Shown here piece by piece: positions 34,462 through 43,843 of a stretch of 55,871 bases of DNA. Within the stretch, counting starts at the first letter, position 1; the number at the start of each line of letters is the position of its first letter. The stretch covers positions 17,815 through 73,685 of the forward strand of contig JAHEKR010000007.1 in NCBI GenBank assembly GCA_024638225.1. Reading direction: 5' to 3'. Below the pieces are notes generated by a model. The model saw only the letters and a list, made by a program, of their open reading frames with translations, did not search any database and had not been told where the DNA came from. Origin of the DNA: Flavobacteriaceae bacterium (lineage in GTDB: Bacteria > Bacteroidota > Bacteroidia > Flavobacteriales > Flavobacteriaceae). Position numbers and translations under genes: made by a program.

Positions 34462-35167
34462 ACAAAACCGCTAATGATTTAGGCGCTTTAAAGCCCTGAA
34501 CGTGAATTTGATAATAGCGCATAAGTAGTAATAACAATTCTCTGCGCTGTTGGGCGTTAACCGAAATCTCTTGCACTTCATCAAATTTCATACCTAAATA
34601 GCTTTTCAACAAAGAAATTGCTTCGCCTCCCACGCAATCCGTGCTGTCAGCACTAACACAAAAGTGACCGTTTTGTAGGTCAAAAAATTGTAGCTTTCGG
34701 TTCGTTGTGTCGGGATAGAATCCCAAATACTTCGTTAGTCGTATAAGAACAAAGAGGTGAAAGTTGGCTGTTTTTTGATGCGTATCTAACCAAATAAAAG
34801 CGTGTTCCAAAAATGCATACAGAACTTCGTTTTTTTCTTCTTCCTTAAGAACAGACCTAAGAATTTCTGCCAAAAACATGCAAATACTAGATTTAATCAT
34901 GTTGGTTGGAATACTCGTATATGGGTGGATAATTTTAGCCGATTTTAAGGTCGCAAGCCCCGAGCGCTTTGGTGTGCTTGCTAGCAATTCCAGCTGGGTC
35001 AAGGGCTGAAACATAGCCATCGAAAGGCTTTTGTTTTTCTTAGCTGTCCGCACACCTTTAGCGATAAATGATCGCAACCCATAATCCAAGGTATACACAT
35101 GTACAATAACACTTGTTTCGCTATAGTTGATCGCGTTCAAGACAATCCCCTTCGTTGACAATTCCAT
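34442..35167 (-). CDS. recO: DNA repair protein RecO
   Basis: Works with RecF/RecR to load RecA on SSB-coated DNA and to anneal single strands. 241 residues; N-terminal OB-fold beginning MELSTKGIVLNAINYSETS and GLRSFIAKGVR, followed by a helical domain. Only one of the zinc-ribbon cysteines expected in many RecO proteins is evident (CVGGEA), so the zinc site may be lost. ATG 35167 shares its first base with the TGA stop of porZ (TGATG arrangement), a sign of translational coupling. The 3' end overlaps the TonB receptor start by 20 bases. Confidence 0.93.
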   Translation of the reverse strand: MELSTKGIVLNAINYSETSVIVHVYTLDYGLRSFIAKGVRTAKKNKSLSMAMFQPLTQLELLASTPKRSGLATLKSAKIIHPYTSIPTNMIKSSICMFLAEILRSVLKEEEKNEVLYAFLEHAFIWLDTHQKTANFHLFVLIRLTKYLGFYPDTTNRKLQFFDLQNGHFCVSADSTDCVGGEAISLLKSYLGMKFDEVQEISVNAQQRRELLLLLMRYYQIHVQGFKAPKSLAVLYEVFKQ

Positions 35168-37449
35168 CAATTTATAATCATCACTTTTTTGACATTACTG
35201 TCTGTTCCGTCCTTTGAGCTAATAAATAACAAATATACCCCAGAACGGACGCGGCTCCCTGAAAAAGACCTCAGATCCCAACTAACACTTCCTCCTTTGC
35301 TGGTCATGTCATAAACCAAGTTCCCGGCTATATCCGTAATCTTAATTCGTGCATCCTGCTGAAGCCCTCGAACAATCAGGTTTCCTGTATACTCAGGGCG
35401 TACAGGGTTTGGAAATAATGAAACTGAAGATAAGTCTTGTTCTGGCTGGTAGGCGTCCCCTTGATAAGAAATCATGCCCAATAGCGTCCCAAAATACACT
35501 TTCCCAGTGCTCGCATCAATTCCAATTGTTTTAACAGAAGAAGAAGGAAGCGGGCTGTTTTCTTTAGTAAAGTGGTGCAGGATTTCTGTGCCATTTGCGC
35601 TAATCAAAAAAACGCCAGAGCTTGCTGTGCTAATCCATTTTTGGTTGTTCCCATCTACTTCAATATCCGTTATAAACTGTCCGCTTAATAGTTCCCTAAG
35701 GTTGCCGTCATCATTTACAACAACAGCATTAAGCTTGGTGTCTTCTTCAAAAAATATATTTGGCGTGTAAAGAACGGCTATTCCCTCTCGTGTACCAACC
35801 CATAACCGGTTGTCTTTGTCCAAGCGTATTGAGCGGACGTCGTCTGAAGGAAGTCCAAAGTCTTGTCCTGTGATTCGCTTCATAACAGGTGGTGATTGCG
35901 ATGTGTCAACTGCCATAATTCCGCTGTTAATTCCACCAAAAAACATAAGCTTATTGTTGTAAAATTCTAAATTTGAGTAGCCTGATTCTTTGGTGTAATC
36001 AAGGATCGCTCCCGTGATATCAAATGATGTCCATTCGCCAGAAGGAGTGCGCTTTTTAAGCCCTCTTTCGATAAACGCAGTAATCGACCATAAGTTCCCT
36101 TGATCGTCTACAACTGCATCGCGGACGCGGATACTGACATAATTAGCTCCATCAAATATCAAGCTTTCCAAGCCGCTGTTGCTAAGATTCCACAATTCGA
36201 CAGCTTCATTTTCTTTTAAATGTACGATGCCCCCATGATAAGAGCATGCGTATAGCGTTCCCAACTCTGATGGATGTGCCACCACACGAACAATGCTATC
36301 AACGTTAAAAAGAGCGTCATTGCTTATGTTTTTCCATTGACTATCTACAAAATGACTCATGCCATACTTTTCTAATGGGTATGGGTTGTAAAATGTAGAA
36401 TAATCTCCGTGGGAAATCCACAGTTCATTTTCTAGCGTTTCGATGTCAAAAATGTTGTTGAGCAAGGGTCCGTCTGGGCTGAGAAATTGAGGCTCTTCTG
36501 TTGCTTCGTAGCGAACAAGGCCATTGCTTGATGTGCCTATCAAAAAATAATTACTCCGCCTATGCGCAAACATAAATGTATGCGCTTTAACACCTGGAAT
36601 AGATCCGTATTCACTAGCTGTAAACTGCTCAGGATCCAACAAGATAATTTTACTTCTTAAGGTTAATACAACCCCTTCTTCGCTTATGAAAACATCTCTG
36701 AAGGTGCCCGAGTAATGTGCTTTTTGTTCTATGGTTACGCCAATTCTGTTTAAGCTAGTCGCGCTCCCTTCATTAATTGCTCCAAATAGATCCGTTCCGT
36801 GGTGCCACAAAGACACCCATTTCCCAATGGAATGCATATCCCATGAAGAAAACTCCAATATCTGGGGGTTGCTTACTGAAGAGCTGTAAAGCCCCTGAAC
36901 AGTTGCTGCGTATAATTTATTTTGAAAAACATATGCTTGAATAACTTCAATTCGATTGCCTAGTGGGCCAAAGTAATAGGTATCGCCAAACTCTAGTGTA
37001 GAAGGGTTAAGCTCAACTATGCCGAAACCTGTAGCCAAAAAAGCCGTGTCTCCATTTAAATGAATATGATTTATCTGCTTTTGTGTCGCGATAAGGTTTG
37101 GATTTCGCTCAATTGAATTGTCGTATGTTATTTTTTTGGTTGTTGTATCATATTGCGCTACCAAGCCATTTGTATGCCCAATAAGCACCATGCTTTGGTA
37201 AACTGATATTGCAGAAATAATGTCTCCGGAAAGGCCATCTACCGTAGTTATTTTCTGTGAGGTTGCAGAGCTTGTGTCGTAAATTAAGAGCGCGTTCTCT
37301 GCAGCAACGACTAGCTTTTGTCCAAAAGGTACTGCTTTGGAGGTGCTGTTGTACGAATAAAATGATTCCCACTGGTTCGTTTGTGCGTAGTTCGTCTGCT
37401 GGCACAAAGCAACGCAGCACAAAAACATCCAATAGTTTAGTTGTTTCAT
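35167..37449 (-). CDS. porZ: Type IX secretion system component PorZ
   Basis: 760-residue secreted propeller protein. Signal peptide MKQLNYWMFLCCVALC to about residue 22. The N-terminal PorZ-type beta-propeller (about 28-330) and a second set of blades with WVGTREGIAVLY and WISTASSGVFLI follow. A type A C-terminal sorting domain occupies about 675-760: LFPNPVRPEYTGNL, KITDIAGNLVYD, and the final GVYLLFISS ... KKVMIIN. In Porphyromonas, PorZ is part of the cell-surface attachment complex with PorU, PorV and PorQ, and carries a sorting signal itself. Start: TACGTTTG promoter at 37457-37464 lies 8 bases before ATG 37449; a TTG one codon up is ignored. Coupled to recO by a TGATG overlap. Confidence 0.88.
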   Translation of the reverse strand: MKQLNYWMFLCCVALCQQTNYAQTNQWESFYSYNSTSKAVPFGQKLVVAAENALLIYDTSSATSQKITTVDGLSGDIISAISVYQSMVLIGHTNGLVAQYDTTTKKITYDNSIERNPNLIATQKQINHIHLNGDTAFLATGFGIVELNPSTLEFGDTYYFGPLGNRIEVIQAYVFQNKLYAATVQGLYSSSVSNPQILEFSSWDMHSIGKWVSLWHHGTDLFGAINEGSATSLNRIGVTIEQKAHYSGTFRDVFISEEGVVLTLRSKIILLDPEQFTASEYGSIPGVKAHTFMFAHRRSNYFLIGTSSNGLVRYEATEEPQFLSPDGPLLNNIFDIETLENELWISHGDYSTFYNPYPLEKYGMSHFVDSQWKNISNDALFNVDSIVRVVAHPSELGTLYACSYHGGIVHLKENEAVELWNLSNSGLESLIFDGANYVSIRVRDAVVDDQGNLWSITAFIERGLKKRTPSGEWTSFDITGAILDYTKESGYSNLEFYNNKLMFFGGINSGIMAVDTSQSPPVMKRITGQDFGLPSDDVRSIRLDKDNRLWVGTREGIAVLYTPNIFFEEDTKLNAVVVNDDGNLRELLSGQFITDIEVDGNNQKWISTASSGVFLISANGTEILHHFTKENSPLPSSSVKTIGIDASTGKVYFGTLLGMISYQGDAYQPEQDLSSVSLFPNPVRPEYTGNLIVRGLQQDARIKITDIAGNLVYDMTSKGGSVSWDLRSFSGSRVRSGVYLLFISSKDGTDSNVKKVMIIN

Positions 37450-37456
37450 CAAATAA

Positions 37457-37464
37457 CAAACGTA
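37457..37464 (-). promoter_or_regulatory. -7 element TACGTTTG for porZ-recO-receptor
   Basis: Exact TAnnTTTG on the minus strand between gdhA and porZ, 7 bases before the porZ ATG at 37449. The leader would be very short. Confidence 0.55.
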
Positions 37465-37484
37465 TTTTGTGGCATTCTGGTATA

Positions 37485-38825
37485 TTACACAACTCCTTGC
37501 GCCAACATGGCGTCCGCAACCTTGACAAAGCCAGCGATATTGGCCCCTTTTTCGTAGTTTATTTTTCCCTTTTCAGAACCATAGGTGACACATGATTGAT
37601 GAATGTCTTGCATAATGTCCTGTAGTCGCTGATCAACCTCCTCGCGAGTCCAATTATAACGCAACGAGTTTTGGGCCATCTCGAGGCCTGAGACAGCCAC
37701 CCCTCCTGCGTTGGATGCTTTTCCAGGAGCGTAAAGGATGTCATGATGATGGAACTGTGCTATTGCTTCTGGAGTAGCTGGCATGTTTGCGCCTTCGCTA
37801 ATACAGTAGCAGCCGTTGGCTATCAAGGTTTGGGCGTCTTGCCCATCTATTTCGTTTTGTGTTGCACAGGGCATAGCGATGTTACAGCGAATCCCCCAGG
37901 GCTTTTGACCCTTGTGAGAGCTTGCTTTTGGATATTTCTGTACATACTCATCAATTCGCTTACGCGCCACATTTTTTAAGTACATCACATGTGCCAGCTT
38001 TTCGGTGTCTATACCTTCGGGGTCATGAATAAATCCAGATGAATCGGAAAGGGTGAGCACTTTTGCGCCCAGTTGAATGCATTTTTCTGCTGCGTACTGA
38101 GCTACATTACCAGAACCTGAAAGGACAACACTTTTCCCGTCAAAGCTTTCTCCTCTAGTTCCCAACATATTTTGGGCAAAATAAACCGCTCCATAGCCTG
38201 TTGCCTCAGGCCGAATTAATGACCCTCCCCAAGAAATTCCTTTCCCTGTTAAGACGCCTGTAAATTCGTTTTTTAATCGCTTGTATTGCCCAAACATATA
38301 CCCTATTTCTCTGCCACCAACGCCAATGTCGCCAGCAGGAATATCTCGGTTTGGGCCAATATGCCGAAATAGCTCTGTCATAAAACTTTGACAAAAACGC
38401 ATTACCTCGCCATCCGACTTGCCTTTTGGATTAAAGTCTGCACCCCCTTTACCTCCGCCCATTGGAAGCGTCGTAAGCGCGTTTTTAAATACTTGCTCGA
38501 AGGCCAAAAACTTGAGTATGCTAAGGTTAACAGATTCGTGAAAGCGAAGACCTCCTTTGTATGGGCCTATCGCCGAGTTCATCTCAATCCGATAGCCTCT
38601 GTTCACTTGTATTTCCCCCTGATCGTCTATCCAGGGAACACGAAACATAACGACACGCTCTGGCTCAACCATGCGCATAAGTATGTTTTTTCCGTGATAA
38701 ATCTCTTGTGTAACGATGTAAGGCAAAACTGTTTGCGCTACTTCAGTTACTGCCTGCATAAACTCAGGTTCGTGCGCATTTCTTCTCTTTACTTCTTCCA
38801 GAAAGTTATTGATGACTTGATCCAT
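37485..38825 (-). CDS. gdhA: Glutamate dehydrogenase (NADP type)
   Basis: Reductive amination of 2-oxoglutarate. 446 residues, the length of the hexameric NADP-dependent class; catalytic Lys126 in PMGGGKGGAD, substrate segment GPYKGGLRFH, and nucleotide-binding LSGSGNVAQYAAEK. The coenzyme preference is inferred from overall similarity to GdhA of the small hexameric class. It lies 42 bases downstream of the cystathionine gamma-synthase gene; a near-consensus TACATTGG in that gap could be its promoter. Confidence 0.95.
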   Translation of the reverse strand: MDQVINNFLEEVKRRNAHEPEFMQAVTEVAQTVLPYIVTQEIYHGKNILMRMVEPERVVMFRVPWIDDQGEIQVNRGYRIEMNSAIGPYKGGLRFHESVNLSILKFLAFEQVFKNALTTLPMGGGKGGADFNPKGKSDGEVMRFCQSFMTELFRHIGPNRDIPAGDIGVGGREIGYMFGQYKRLKNEFTGVLTGKGISWGGSLIRPEATGYGAVYFAQNMLGTRGESFDGKSVVLSGSGNVAQYAAEKCIQLGAKVLTLSDSSGFIHDPEGIDTEKLAHVMYLKNVARKRIDEYVQKYPKASSHKGQKPWGIRCNIAMPCATQNEIDGQDAQTLIANGCYCISEGANMPATPEAIAQFHHHDILYAPGKASNAGGVAVSGLEMAQNSLRYNWTREEVDQRLQDIMQDIHQSCVTYGSEKGKINYEKGANIAGFVKVADAMLAQGVV

Positions 38826-38867
38826 AAGAATTAAATTGTTAATCCAATGTACGCTTTATTTATAAAT

Positions 38868-40022
38868 TTAACCCAATGCTTGGGCTAGGTCTGCAATTAG
38901 GTCTTCGCTGTCCTCAATTCCTACACTTAAGCGAATTAGTCCGTCTGTTACTCCCGTTTTCTCGCGCTCCTCTTTGGGGATTGATGCGTGAGTCATGCTT
39001 GCCGGATGCCCTGCTAGACTTTCTACACCCCCAAGAGACTCTGCTAGCGTAAAGACGTTAAGTGAGGAAACAATCGACACCGCTTTCTCAAGGCTACTGT
39101 CTTTGTGTACAAAAGAAATCATACCGCCAAAATCGTCCATTTGGGTTTTGGCTACTTCATGATTTGGGTGATCAGAAAAACCTGGCCAATACACTTTTTG
39201 AATCTGTGGGTGTCCTTTCAAAAAAGCCGCAACTATACGCCCGTTCTCGCAGTGTCGTTGCATGCGAACATGTAGTGTTTTGATTCCTCGGAGTACCAAA
39301 AAAGCATCCATGGGCCCAGGAACAGCTCCACTTGCGTTTTGAATAAACGCCAAGCGATTTGCAAGCTCCGAATCATGAACAACAAGAGCGCCTAAAACTA
39401 CATCGCTGTGTCCACCCAAATATTTGGTTGCAGAATGCATCACGATGTCAGCGCCAAGCTCCAAAGGACGTTGTAAGTATGGAGATGCAAAAGTGTTGTC
39501 TACCGCAAGCATCAACTGGTTCTCTTTGGCGAGGATAGACATCGCCTTAATGTCGATGACCTGCATCAGTGGGTTTGTTGGTGTTTCTACCCAAAGTAGC
39601 TTAGTGTTGTTGTTGATGTGCTTTTTCACCTCATCGATATCTCCCATGGGAACAAAGTGAAATTTCACTCCATAGTGTGCAAATACTTTTGTGAAAATAC
39701 GATAGGTTCCTCCGTATAAATCATTGGTTGAAATTACCTCATCTCCAGGGCTAAGTAACTTAATCACGGCATCAATTGCTGCCATTCCTGAAGCAAATGC
39801 AAGTGCGTGGTTCCCCGATTCTATACTTGCCAAAGACTGTTCTAGGGCTGTCCGTGTAGGATTGTGCGACCTGCTGTATTCATAGCCTAAGTGCGCTCCA
39901 GGTTTTGACTGTGCGTAAGTGGATGTTAGGTAAACAGGGGGCATCACAGATCCGTATGCTTTGTCTGGTTCTTGCCCTCCATGAATGGTTCTTGAGTTAA
40001 ACTTTAGCTTATCTTTAGCCAT
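38868..40022 (-). CDS. Cystathionine gamma-synthase / gamma-lyase family PLP enzyme
   Basis: 384-residue enzyme of the Cys/Met metabolism PLP family. PLP lysine K200 in [12 protein letters not shown], phosphate-binding SGMAAI (79-84) and YGGTYRIF, N-terminal tyrosine/arginine pair [12 protein letters not shown]. Sequence alone does not separate cystathionine gamma-synthase (metB) from gamma-lyase or O-acetylhomoserine sulfhydrylase; the short N-terminus and length favour synthase/lyase. It has its own TACATTTG promoter (40038-40045), divergent from the ArsC-like gene. Confidence 0.92.
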   Translation of the reverse strand: MAKDKLKFNSRTIHGGQEPDKAYGSVMPPVYLTSTYAQSKPGAHLGYEYSRSHNPTRTALEQSLASIESGNHALAFASGMAAIDAVIKLLSPGDEVISTNDLYGGTYRIFTKVFAHYGVKFHFVPMGDIDEVKKHINNNTKLLWVETPTNPLMQVIDIKAMSILAKENQLMLAVDNTFASPYLQRPLELGADIVMHSATKYLGGHSDVVLGALVVHDSELANRLAFIQNASGAVPGPMDAFLVLRGIKTLHVRMQRHCENGRIVAAFLKGHPQIQKVYWPGFSDHPNHEVAKTQMDDFGGMISFVHKDSSLEKAVSIVSSLNVFTLAESLGGVESLAGHPASMTHASIPKEEREKTGVTDGLIRLSVGIEDSEDLIADLAQALG

Positions 40023-40037
40023 AACAATAATTTACCG

Positions 40038-40045
40038 CAAATGTA
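40038..40045 (-). promoter_or_regulatory. -7 element TACATTTG for the cystathionine gamma-synthase-type gene
   Basis: Exact TAnnTTTG on the minus strand, 15 bases before ATG 40022. Divergent from the gene at 40085. Confidence 0.65.
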
Positions 40046-40084
40046 TTTAAGTTTCTGCATTAATTGATAGACCTTTGCATCATT

Positions 40085-40441
40085 ATGGAAAATACCTTTC
40101 TTTATCTCTCAACTTGTTCTACCTGCATCCGTATAATAAAAGATCTTGGCCTTACAGAAAGTCCACTACTACAAGATGTCAAGCAGCGCCCTGCAAGCAA
40201 AGACCAACTCGATTTTTTGTACGCCACTACAAAAAGCTATGAGGCCTTAATAAATAAACGGGGGCGGGTTTTTGCTCATCTAAAACGTGAAGGCACGGTC
40301 TTTACTGAACGCGTTTATAAAGACTTATTAGAAAAAGAATACAGTTGCTTAAAGCGCCCCATCCTTATCTTTAACAATGTTGCTTACGTGGGAAATGCCA
40401 AATCAACTGTTGCTGAAATGAACTCTGCGCTTCATGGATAA
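40085..40441 (+). CDS. ArsC/Spx-like thioredoxin-fold protein
   Basis: 118-residue member of the arsenate reductase-like (ArsC/Spx/YffB) family. It has a CxxC motif in LSTCSTCIRI near the N-terminus, the helical insert typical of the family and the late RPILIF segment with the conserved arginine before a strand. A classic arsenic-resistance context is absent, so a general thiol or regulatory role is just as likely. An upstream in-frame start (40064) would add 7 unrelated residues; ATG 40085 lies just after a GACCTTTG element, one mismatch from consensus. It overlaps the EamA transporter gene by 8 bases. Confidence 0.82.
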   Translation: MENTFLYLSTCSTCIRIIKDLGLTESPLLQDVKQRPASKDQLDFLYATTKSYEALINKRGRVFAHLKREGTVFTERVYKDLLEKEYSCLKRPILIFNNVAYVGNAKSTVAEMNSALHG

Positions 40442-41339
40442 ACGAACGCTTGCCCTTTTGGCTGCTTTCTGCGCAACCACAATTTATGCGCTGAACCACA
40501 CCATTGCAAAAGAAGTGATGCCCACCTACATTCAAGGGCTTGGGTTTGTTCAGCTGCGCTTATTAGGCGCCACTGTGCTGTTTTGGCTGGTAAGTTTCTT
40601 TATTCGTCCACAACGCGTTTTGTTGCGCGATTTCCCCCATATATTGTTGTGTGCCTTTTTGGGCATGGTCATCAATATGCTTTGTTTTTTTAAAGGAATC
40701 GAGTACTCTACGCCCATCAACAGCGCTGTGCTCATTACAATCACTCCTATTCTGGTCTTTGTCTTCTCGGCACTTTTGATAAAAGAGAAGTTGCTGTTGC
40801 CTAGAGTTCTGGGAGTTTTATTGGGCTTTGCTGGCGCAATGGTGCTGGTGTTGTTTGGTCAAGAAATACGACAAGATGCCCCCAATATTCCTTTGGGCAA
40901 CATCCTCTTCGTTATTAATGCCACATCCTTTGCTCTATACTTGGTTTTAGTTAAGTCATTGTCTGCCAAGTATACTACCGTTCATTTACTAAAATGGTTG
41001 TTTTTGTTTGGCTTTGTATTGTCCTTACCTGTTACTTATAAAGAATTCAATGCGGTCGCGTGGGGCGATTTGCCTTTTTCAGCAATTTGGCGCTTTGCTT
41101 TTGTAATTGTAGGGACTACTTTCTTGACATATTTATTTAATGTATATGCTTTAAAGCAACTGAAGGCAAGCACCATAGGGGTCTTTACTTATTTACAGCC
41201 CCTTATTGGTATTTTGTATGCAATTATTGTTGGCGCTGATACCCTGTCAATTACAAAATTTGCCGGTGCTGTTGTTGTGTTGTCGGGTGTTTATTTAGTC
41301 ACTAAAAAATATCCGCGATTTTCTCAAAAGGGCTTTTGA
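40434..41339 (+). CDS. EamA/DMT-family transporter
   Basis: 301-residue inner-membrane protein with ten hydrophobic segments arranged as two EamA repeats (about 5-140 and 150-290). The typical ends of the repeats are visible: PILVFVFSALLIKEKL in the first and QPLIGILYAIIVGADTL in the second. The DMT superfamily exports or takes up small metabolites, and no substrate can be named. Its ATG lies 8 bases inside the 3' end of the ArsC-like gene, so the two are translationally coupled. Confidence 0.92.
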   Translation: MDKRTLALLAAFCATTIYALNHTIAKEVMPTYIQGLGFVQLRLLGATVLFWLVSFFIRPQRVLLRDFPHILLCAFLGMVINMLCFFKGIEYSTPINSAVLITITPILVFVFSALLIKEKLLLPRVLGVLLGFAGAMVLVLFGQEIRQDAPNIPLGNILFVINATSFALYLVLVKSLSAKYTTVHLLKWLFLFGFVLSLPVTYKEFNAVAWGDLPFSAIWRFAFVIVGTTFLTYLFNVYALKQLKASTIGVFTYLQPLIGILYAIIVGADTLSITKFAGAVVVLSGVYLVTKKYPRFSQKGF

Positions 41340-41364
41340 AAACTTGTGTTTTCGCGCCTTTTTT
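41326..41364 (+). terminator. Possible terminator after the EamA transporter
   Basis: Imperfect hairpin at the end of the gene: outer arms AAAAGG / CCTTTT and inner arms GAAAAC / GTTTTC with loop TTGT, followed by T residues. It lies between convergent genes. The internal mismatches make this a moderate call. Confidence 0.4.
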
Positions 41365-41387
41365 ATCATCAATAACGAGGGGGTAAT

Positions 41388-42887
41388 TTATTGTTTAAGG
41401 GACTCGTTTTTGAGCGCATCTGCAATTTTTCTGTCGTTTGTTAGCCTAGGGGTTTTGTTTTGACCGCCAAGCTTTCCTATGCTTTTCATATACTGTTCAA
41501 AGGCGTCTGCAGCTAATGCTCTAATAACTAGTGGCCGTAAAACAGCCCCTTTTATAAGATCATCGTAATAGGTATTTTGGTCACACATGGCTCTGTCTAA
41601 GTCTGCCGCAAACGCATCTAGGTCTTTGGGTGATTTTTCAAAAGCAATCCACCATTCATGGTGCGGCAATCCGCTCTCGGGCGTAACTTCGGGGGCAACT
41701 GTAAATTCAGCTACTCGAGCTTCGTGCTTAATCAATGTTTCTTGCATAGCACGCTCAACTTCTTTGCCAATTACGTGCTCGCCAAAAGCAGAAATGAAGT
41801 GCTTTATTCTACCCGTGACTATAATTCGGTACGGATTAAGGCTAACAAACGAAACCGTGTCGCCTATGTTATAGCCCCATAGTCCGGCGTTGGTGTTTAG
41901 GATAATGGCGTAATTAACCCCTAACTCCACCTCTTCTAAGGAAAGGCGAATTGGGTTTTCTTCGTGTATTTTGTCTGCCGCAACAAATTCATAAAAAATC
42001 CCTGTATTCAACTGCAGCAACATGCCGTCACTATTGGGGTCGTCTTGGAAAGCAATAAAACCCTCAGATGCAGGGTATAACTCTACGCTGTCCACTTGCT
42101 TGCCTATCAACTCCTCCAATGCACCTCGGTAGGGTGCGTAATTTACTCCGCCATAAACAAACAACGAAAAATTAGGAAAAAGTTCAGCAATTTTTTTTTC
42201 GCTCTTAGCGCTAAGGCGCTCAAAATACATTTTTACCCAAGGCGGAATACCGCTAATCAAACGCATGTCCTCATGTATGGTTTCAGCTACAATCGCATCC
42301 ACCTTTTGTTCCCAATCCTCTATACAGTTTGTTTTCCAGCTTGGAAGACGGTTACGTTGCAAGTATGAAGGGACATAGTGGGCGACTATTCCTGACAACC
42401 GTCCGGTTTGTATGCCGTTGGTGACCGACATAATGGGGCTGCCTTGTAAAAAAATCATCTTCCCGTCAACAAAAGAACTGTTGCCGGAGTGGTGAATGTA
42501 ATGAAGCAGGGCGTTTTGAGCAGTATTTATATGGGTGGGCATAGACTCCTTTGAAATAGGAATGTATTTAATTCCTGAAGTTGTTCCTGAGGTCTTGGAA
42601 AAATACATGGGTTTTCCGGGCCAAAGCACATCTTTTTCCCCAGAAACAACGCGGTCTACATAGGGACGAAGTCGCTCATAATCCCCTAATGGTACTCGTG
42701 CCTTAAATGAAGCATAATCGGTAATGCTGTCAAAATCATGGTCGCGACCAAAGCCCGTTTTTGAGGCTTTGCGCACCAACGCCAGTAGGACCTTCCTTTG
42801 CGTTTCTATAGGGTTGTTCGCCCAAAGGGTGGTTTTTTTTACTACCCTTTTGGCCCATTTTTTGGCCATGTATTGCTTGATACTCAT
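41388..42887 (-). CDS. GH3 family acyl-adenylating enzyme
   Basis: 499-residue member of the GH3 family, named for plant enzymes that conjugate amino acids to jasmonate or auxin through an acyl-adenylate. Visible blocks are YFSKTSGTTSG (ATP-binding P-loop motif, about 96-106), YGGVNYAPYR, ELYPASEGFIA and VTGRIKHFI (the hinge to the C-terminal domain). Bacterial members are widespread in Bacteroidota but their substrates are unknown to me. The ATG shares a base with the stop of the preceding M23 peptidase gene (TAATG), which implies translational coupling and perhaps a common envelope process. Confidence 0.9.
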   Translation of the reverse strand: MSIKQYMAKKWAKRVVKKTTLWANNPIETQRKVLLALVRKASKTGFGRDHDFDSITDYASFKARVPLGDYERLRPYVDRVVSGEKDVLWPGKPMYFSKTSGTTSGIKYIPISKESMPTHINTAQNALLHYIHHSGNSSFVDGKMIFLQGSPIMSVTNGIQTGRLSGIVAHYVPSYLQRNRLPSWKTNCIEDWEQKVDAIVAETIHEDMRLISGIPPWVKMYFERLSAKSEKKIAELFPNFSLFVYGGVNYAPYRGALEELIGKQVDSVELYPASEGFIAFQDDPNSDGMLLQLNTGIFYEFVAADKIHEENPIRLSLEEVELGVNYAIILNTNAGLWGYNIGDTVSFVSLNPYRIIVTGRIKHFISAFGEHVIGKEVERAMQETLIKHEARVAEFTVAPEVTPESGLPHHEWWIAFEKSPKDLDAFAADLDRAMCDQNTYYDDLIKGAVLRPLVIRALAADAFEQYMKSIGKLGGQNKTPRLTNDRKIADALKNESLKQ

Positions 42888-43756
42888 TATTCAAATTCTA
42901 TAAACTCTGTTGGATTTAGGGCGTACCCATTGCTCCAAAGTTCAAAATGTAGGTGTGGCCCTGTGGTCATGGTGCCTGAGTTTCCTGTGGTGGCAATTAC
43001 TTGTCCTTGCTGAACGGCATCGCCTTGATTTACGTTTAAAGAAGCGTTGTGCTTGTAAACAGAGATAATGTTGTACGGATGGTTGATGATAATCACATAG
43101 CCCGTGTCTGTGGTCCAGCCGGCAAAAATTACGTTTCCTTCAGCAACCGCTTTTACAGGTGTTTTTCGGTCCGTTACTATATCCACCGCATAATGTGCTG
43201 CCGCTGGGTCAAAGAGCTGGCTAATAGTGCCCGTTGCTGGAGGGAAAAGAACAAAGGGAATCGTTTGATCTGCAGTTTCCAAAACATTGTATTTCTCGTC
43301 TTGTTCTACGTCTGCACGTAGCAATGAGTCCGCCTCTGAAGTAGCAAAGTCAACGGTGGCAGTATCAATACGAATAGAGTCGTTGGTTATTTGTCGCTCA
43401 AGCTCTTGGAGGTCTAAATCTCCACGTAACACCTGATTTACAGAGAGTAAATAGCGCTGATTGCGCATCAATGCCTGCTGCAATGAGTCGAGGCGAAAGT
43501 TGTTGCGTATTGCTTGTCGCCGTAACTCAGAAGAGTCATATCCGGGGATGTATTCTTTTAGTGAGGTTTTGGCAATAACCAAAAAAGTAGCTGCGATAAG
43601 CAGCATAATGGAAATAGAAACGGTCAAAAACACATTCAGGCGATTCAGTTTGTAGGAAAATCGCTCTTCAAAAGTTTCTTCGTTAAGGATAACAAAACGA
43701 TACTTTGCCAGCCAACGCTGCCAAAAACCAGACCTCTTTGTTTTTTTGGGCTCCAT
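42887..43756 (-). CDS. M23 family peptidase, membrane-anchored
   Basis: 289-residue probable peptidoglycan hydrolase. A basic cytoplasmic N-terminus (about 1-38) precedes one membrane segment (about 40-62), a periplasmic coiled-coil (about 75-125) and a LytM domain (about 175-289). All catalytic positions are intact: H188 and D192 in HYAVD, H236 in YKHN, and H268/H270 in GPHLHFEL. This contrasts with the 20815 peptidase, whose HxH reads HxC. The exact promoter TATATTTG (43762-43769) is only 5 bases before the ATG, so the mRNA is nearly leaderless. GH3 follows with a one-base stop/start overlap. Confidence 0.94.
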   Translation of the reverse strand: MEPKKTKRSGFWQRWLAKYRFVILNEETFEERFSYKLNRLNVFLTVSISIMLLIAATFLVIAKTSLKEYIPGYDSSELRRQAIRNNFRLDSLQQALMRNQRYLLSVNQVLRGDLDLQELERQITNDSIRIDTATVDFATSEADSLLRADVEQDEKYNVLETADQTIPFVLFPPATGTISQLFDPAAAHYAVDIVTDRKTPVKAVAEGNVIFAGWTTDTGYVIIINHPYNIISVYKHNASLNVNQGDAVQQGQVIATTGNSGTMTTGPHLHFELWSNGYALNPTEFIEFE

Positions 43757-43761
43757 TGATG

Positions 43762-43769
43762 CAAATATA
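43762..43769 (-). promoter_or_regulatory. -7 element TATATTTG for M23-GH3
   Basis: Exact TAnnTTTG on the minus strand, 5 bases before ATG 43756; divergent from the tatA promoter at 43821-43828. Confidence 0.6.
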
Positions 43770-43820
43770 GGCAGTTGTACAATAGCGAAATTACATAAAC
43801 AGCAAGTCCCTTTTCTTTGT

Positions 43821-43828
43821 TACCTTTG
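43821..43828 (+). promoter_or_regulatory. -7 element TACCTTTG for tatA
   Basis: Exact TAnnTTTG on the plus strand, 15 bases before ATG 43844. It excludes the in-frame start at 43817, which lies upstream of the element. Confidence 0.65.
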
Positions 43829-43843
43829 TTAAAAATCAGTAGT

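Noticed and set aside
42191-42199. Run of nine T in the GH3 gene as a possible phase-variation tract
   Set aside because: On the coding strand it is AAA codons of a Lys-rich helix, in frame, in a housekeeping-like enzyme, without the longer tracts typical of contingency loci.
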